Origin: Nitrososphaerota archaeon
GTDB lineage: Archaea > Thermoproteota > Nitrososphaeria > Nitrososphaerales > CADDZS01
DNA length: 6,653 bases
NCBI GenBank assembly: GCA_027886795.1
Contig: JAPCJU010000067.1
Coordinates: 1 to 6,653, forward strand
Direction of reading: 5' to 3'
Translations under genes and position numbers: made by a program
In this document: positions 5,441-6,653 of the stretch, one piece after another
How positions within the stretch are numbered: the first letter of the stretch is position 1
How the letters are laid out: every line of letters starts with the position of its first letter
The notes under the pieces: model-generated
Told to the model about the DNA's origin: nothing
The model's input: the letters and a program-made list of their open reading frames with translations, nothing else
Databases searched by the model: none

Positions 5441-6052
5441 ATGACTGTTTTGACTCAGGCAGGAGGATCTGTACAACTGGGAGCTGGTTCTCCCGGGGCC
5501 GGGATTCCGCCGTACACGAAAAAGCTACTCACATGGAGTTTCAGTATCGCAGTCATTCCTCCCATAGTACTGATTGCAGCGCTTGCGACAAAGAGCCTGT
5601 ACCTGCTTGATTATGTGCACGTCATTTGCGGCGGAACATGGACGGGATTTGATCTGTACATGGGTTTGGTCATGTCGAGAATCTTGAGATCGCTCGATGT
5701 GCCCGCGAGGGTAGAGATAGCTAAGAGGCTCACGCCCACGACATTTTTCATCATCCCTTCTTTTGCGGCGGTTGCGGTAACCGCGGGCATTTATCTCGCG
5801 CAAATGGAGAATAGATTTGACCTGAGTTCGCCTTGGATCATTGCGGCTGGAATAGTCGTTCTGATACTGAGTGTCCAAGGATTTGGTATTTTCATGCCAA
5901 ACGGCGTCCGGATTTTCATAGAGCTTGCAAAGTCAAAACCGGATACCAGCAAGATCGCAAAGCTCAACATGAGAAATATTCGTCTTGCGGGAAGCCAGGC
6001 GATCTTTCAGGTTATCATCATACTGATCATGGCTCACCTGGCGATATACTGA
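5441..6052 (+). CDS. Five-span integral membrane protein with histidines in its membrane segments, function unknown
   Basis: The protein has 203 residues from the ATG at 5441. A TTG at 5426 would add five residues, but the ATG is preceded by GGGGT at a workable distance and is preferred. A soluble Gly/Pro-rich N-terminus (1-27) precedes predicted spans at about 31-50, 53-78, 100-120, 132-152 and 184-202. Span 2 contains H60 and a GGTWTGFDLYMG motif. H199 lies in span 5. The loops 79-98 and 155-180 are basic, probably cytoplasmic. The layout of a membrane histidine followed by a Gly-Gly-x-Trp motif recalls DUF2269/CopD-like membrane proteins, but this is a resemblance from memory and no function follows from it. 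A 65-residue membrane protein follows after 18 bases, suggesting an operon and perhaps a complex. Confidence 0.8.
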   Translation: MTVLTQAGGSVQLGAGSPGAGIPPYTKKLLTWSFSIAVIPPIVLIAALATKSLYLLDYVHVICGGTWTGFDLYMGLVMSRILRSLDVPARVEIAKRLTPTTFFIIPSFAAVAVTAGIYLAQMENRFDLSSPWIIAAGIVVLILSVQGFGIFMPNGVRIFIELAKSKPDTSKIAKLNMRNIRLAGSQAIFQVIIILIMAHLAIY

Positions 6053-6070
6053 GAGGAAGTCAGGAAGACA

Positions 6071-6268
6071 ATGAATCTCAGTGCTCTGATTGCCGTATTC
6101 GTTTTCGCAGGCGCGTTGTTGATTATATTCGGCGCACTATACATGAGCGCACTTCGAAGCTACAAACGTGGAGAATTAAACATTGACGGAATCCGAATAC
6201 TTCAGTGGGCTCTTCTAGGTCATTTGACTATCTACGTGCTTCTAGGAATAACTGCGTTTTTGACGTGA
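6071..6268 (+). CDS. Small two-span membrane protein, probable partner of the upstream gene
   Basis: This protein has 65 residues. Two hydrophobic segments (about 4-27 and 43-63) are joined by a basic-polar loop (SYKRGELNIDG), predicting a helical hairpin in the membrane. H51 lies in the second segment (LLGHLTIYVLLG). The ATG follows a purine-rich stretch (GAGAGGAAGTCAGGAAGACA), though the nearest AGGAAG is only 3 bases away and the other is farther than ideal. It starts 18 bases after the stop of the five-span protein in the same direction, so co-transcription is likely. The conserved layout of a small subunit after a larger one suggests a complex, which is an inference. No family is recognised. 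Confidence 0.65.
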   Translation: MNLSALIAVFVFAGALLIIFGALYMSALRSYKRGELNIDGIRILQWALLGHLTIYVLLGITAFLT

Positions 6269-6290
6269 ATTTCAGAAGTTCGGGGAGCGG

Positions 6291-6315
6291 AGGGCAGGTG
6301 AACTTGTACTGCCCT
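6291..6315. terminator. Hairpin between convergent genes
   Basis: AGGGCAG and CTGCCCT form a perfect 7-bp GC-rich stem around an 11-base loop. It lies between the stop of the two-span protein (6268) and the stop of the convergent permease (6324), where a bidirectional terminator is expected. There is no T-run on either side, so it may instead stabilise 3' ends. Confidence 0.4.
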
Positions 6316-6323
6316 AGTTCGAT

Positions 6324-6653
6324 CTACTCTGGCGGTATTTCTGTGAAAGCCAGAGCGATGTTTATGCCGTGGGACTTGTGATAGAAGTATGACACCGCGT
6401 AGATTACAAATCCAATGATGAGGATGGCTGCAACGAGCTCGTATGTGAACGCGTTGAAAACACCAACCGCCCCGCTGCCGTAAAGACTGTTGTTGAGAGC
6501 TATGTAACCCAGATAACCGAAGCCAATCGCTGCCAATGCCCCAAATATCGACACAATGGGCAGTCCACCAATTTTCTTGGAAGTGAAACCTGGAGACAAC
6601 TTGAACATGTCTTTCTTTACAAACGGAAATACCATGAGAGCTAGTCCTGGGAC
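6324..6653 (-). CDS. APC-family amino-acid permease, C-terminal fragment
   Basis: The last 109 residues of a longer protein are open to the right edge; the ATG at 6635 is internal, since the frame continues upstream as VPGLAL. Two hydrophobic spans are seen, around IVSIFGALAAIGFGYLGYI and ELVAAILIIGFVIYAVSYFYH, with a short basic segment (SKKIGG) before the first. The tail NIALAFTEIPPE is characteristic of archaeal amino acid/polyamine/organocation (APC) transporters, which import amino acids by symport. The substrate cannot be told, because the N-terminal binding helices are missing. It converges with the two-span protein gene across a 55-base gap with a hairpin. The tail motif and span spacing make the family call fairly good, though it rests on family memory. 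Confidence 0.75.
   Translation of the reverse strand, partial: VPGLALMVFPFVKKDMFKLSPGFTSKKIGGLPIVSIFGALAAIGFGYLGYIALNNSLYGSGAVGVFNAFTYELVAAILIIGFVIYAVSYFYHKSHGINIALAFTEIPPE

Noticed and set aside
5525..6186. Frames on both strands overlapping the five-span protein
   Set aside because: They are highly charged shadow translations of a clear membrane protein gene.
1..6653. CRISPR array, tRNA, rRNA or insertion sequence
   Set aside because: No regularly spaced direct repeats, no cloverleaf with conserved T-arm, no transposase and no paired terminal repeats were seen by eye.

Overview
This is an archaeal chromosomal fragment. The clearest evidence is a gene for the small (DP1) subunit of the archaeal replicative polymerase PolD, which is found in Euryarchaeota, Nitrososphaeria (Thaumarchaeota) and several deep archaeal lineages but not in ordinary Crenarchaeota. 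Other archaeal signs are the C-terminus of an amino-acid permease ending in EIPPE, weak Shine-Dalgarno use, frequent TTG/GTG starts and TATA-like boxes in the gaps. GC content looks moderate. A Thermoplasmata-like or Nitrososphaeria-like source fits best, but the sequence alone does not settle this.

Layout. Positions 1-2507 (minus strand) hold a two-gene housekeeping operon: a GlmM/ManB-type phosphohexomutase with a strong Shine-Dalgarno and a GTG start, followed after 6 bases by DP1, which runs off the left edge. Positions 2508-3054 are accessory-looking. They hold a possible 69-residue N/T/Y-rich protein or remnant followed by a short hairpin, then a 14-bp perfect palindrome, then a 49-residue single-span membrane protein not previously bounded by any long reading frame. 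That small gene converges with, and overlaps by 13 bp, an orphan HNH nuclease gene (3042-3620, minus) that has a dyad just upstream of its start.

Positions 3809-5347 hold two unrecognised plus-strand genes: a polytopic membrane protein and a secreted protein with three degenerate Asp-box repeats, resembling half of a beta-propeller. Positions 5441-6268 hold a likely two-gene membrane operon: a five-span protein with histidines in its membrane segments, and a two-span 65-residue partner. The right edge holds the end of an APC-family amino-acid transporter on the minus strand, separated from the operon by a hairpin.

The best-founded functions are PolD replication/repair (DP1), activated-sugar supply for envelope or glycosylation (phosphohexomutase) and amino-acid uptake (APC). 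The middle of the window holds genes of unknown role. No CRISPR array, tRNA, rRNA, insertion sequence or complete defence system was seen. The HNH gene and its small neighbour are the nearest thing to a candidate new module, and the evidence for one is thin.
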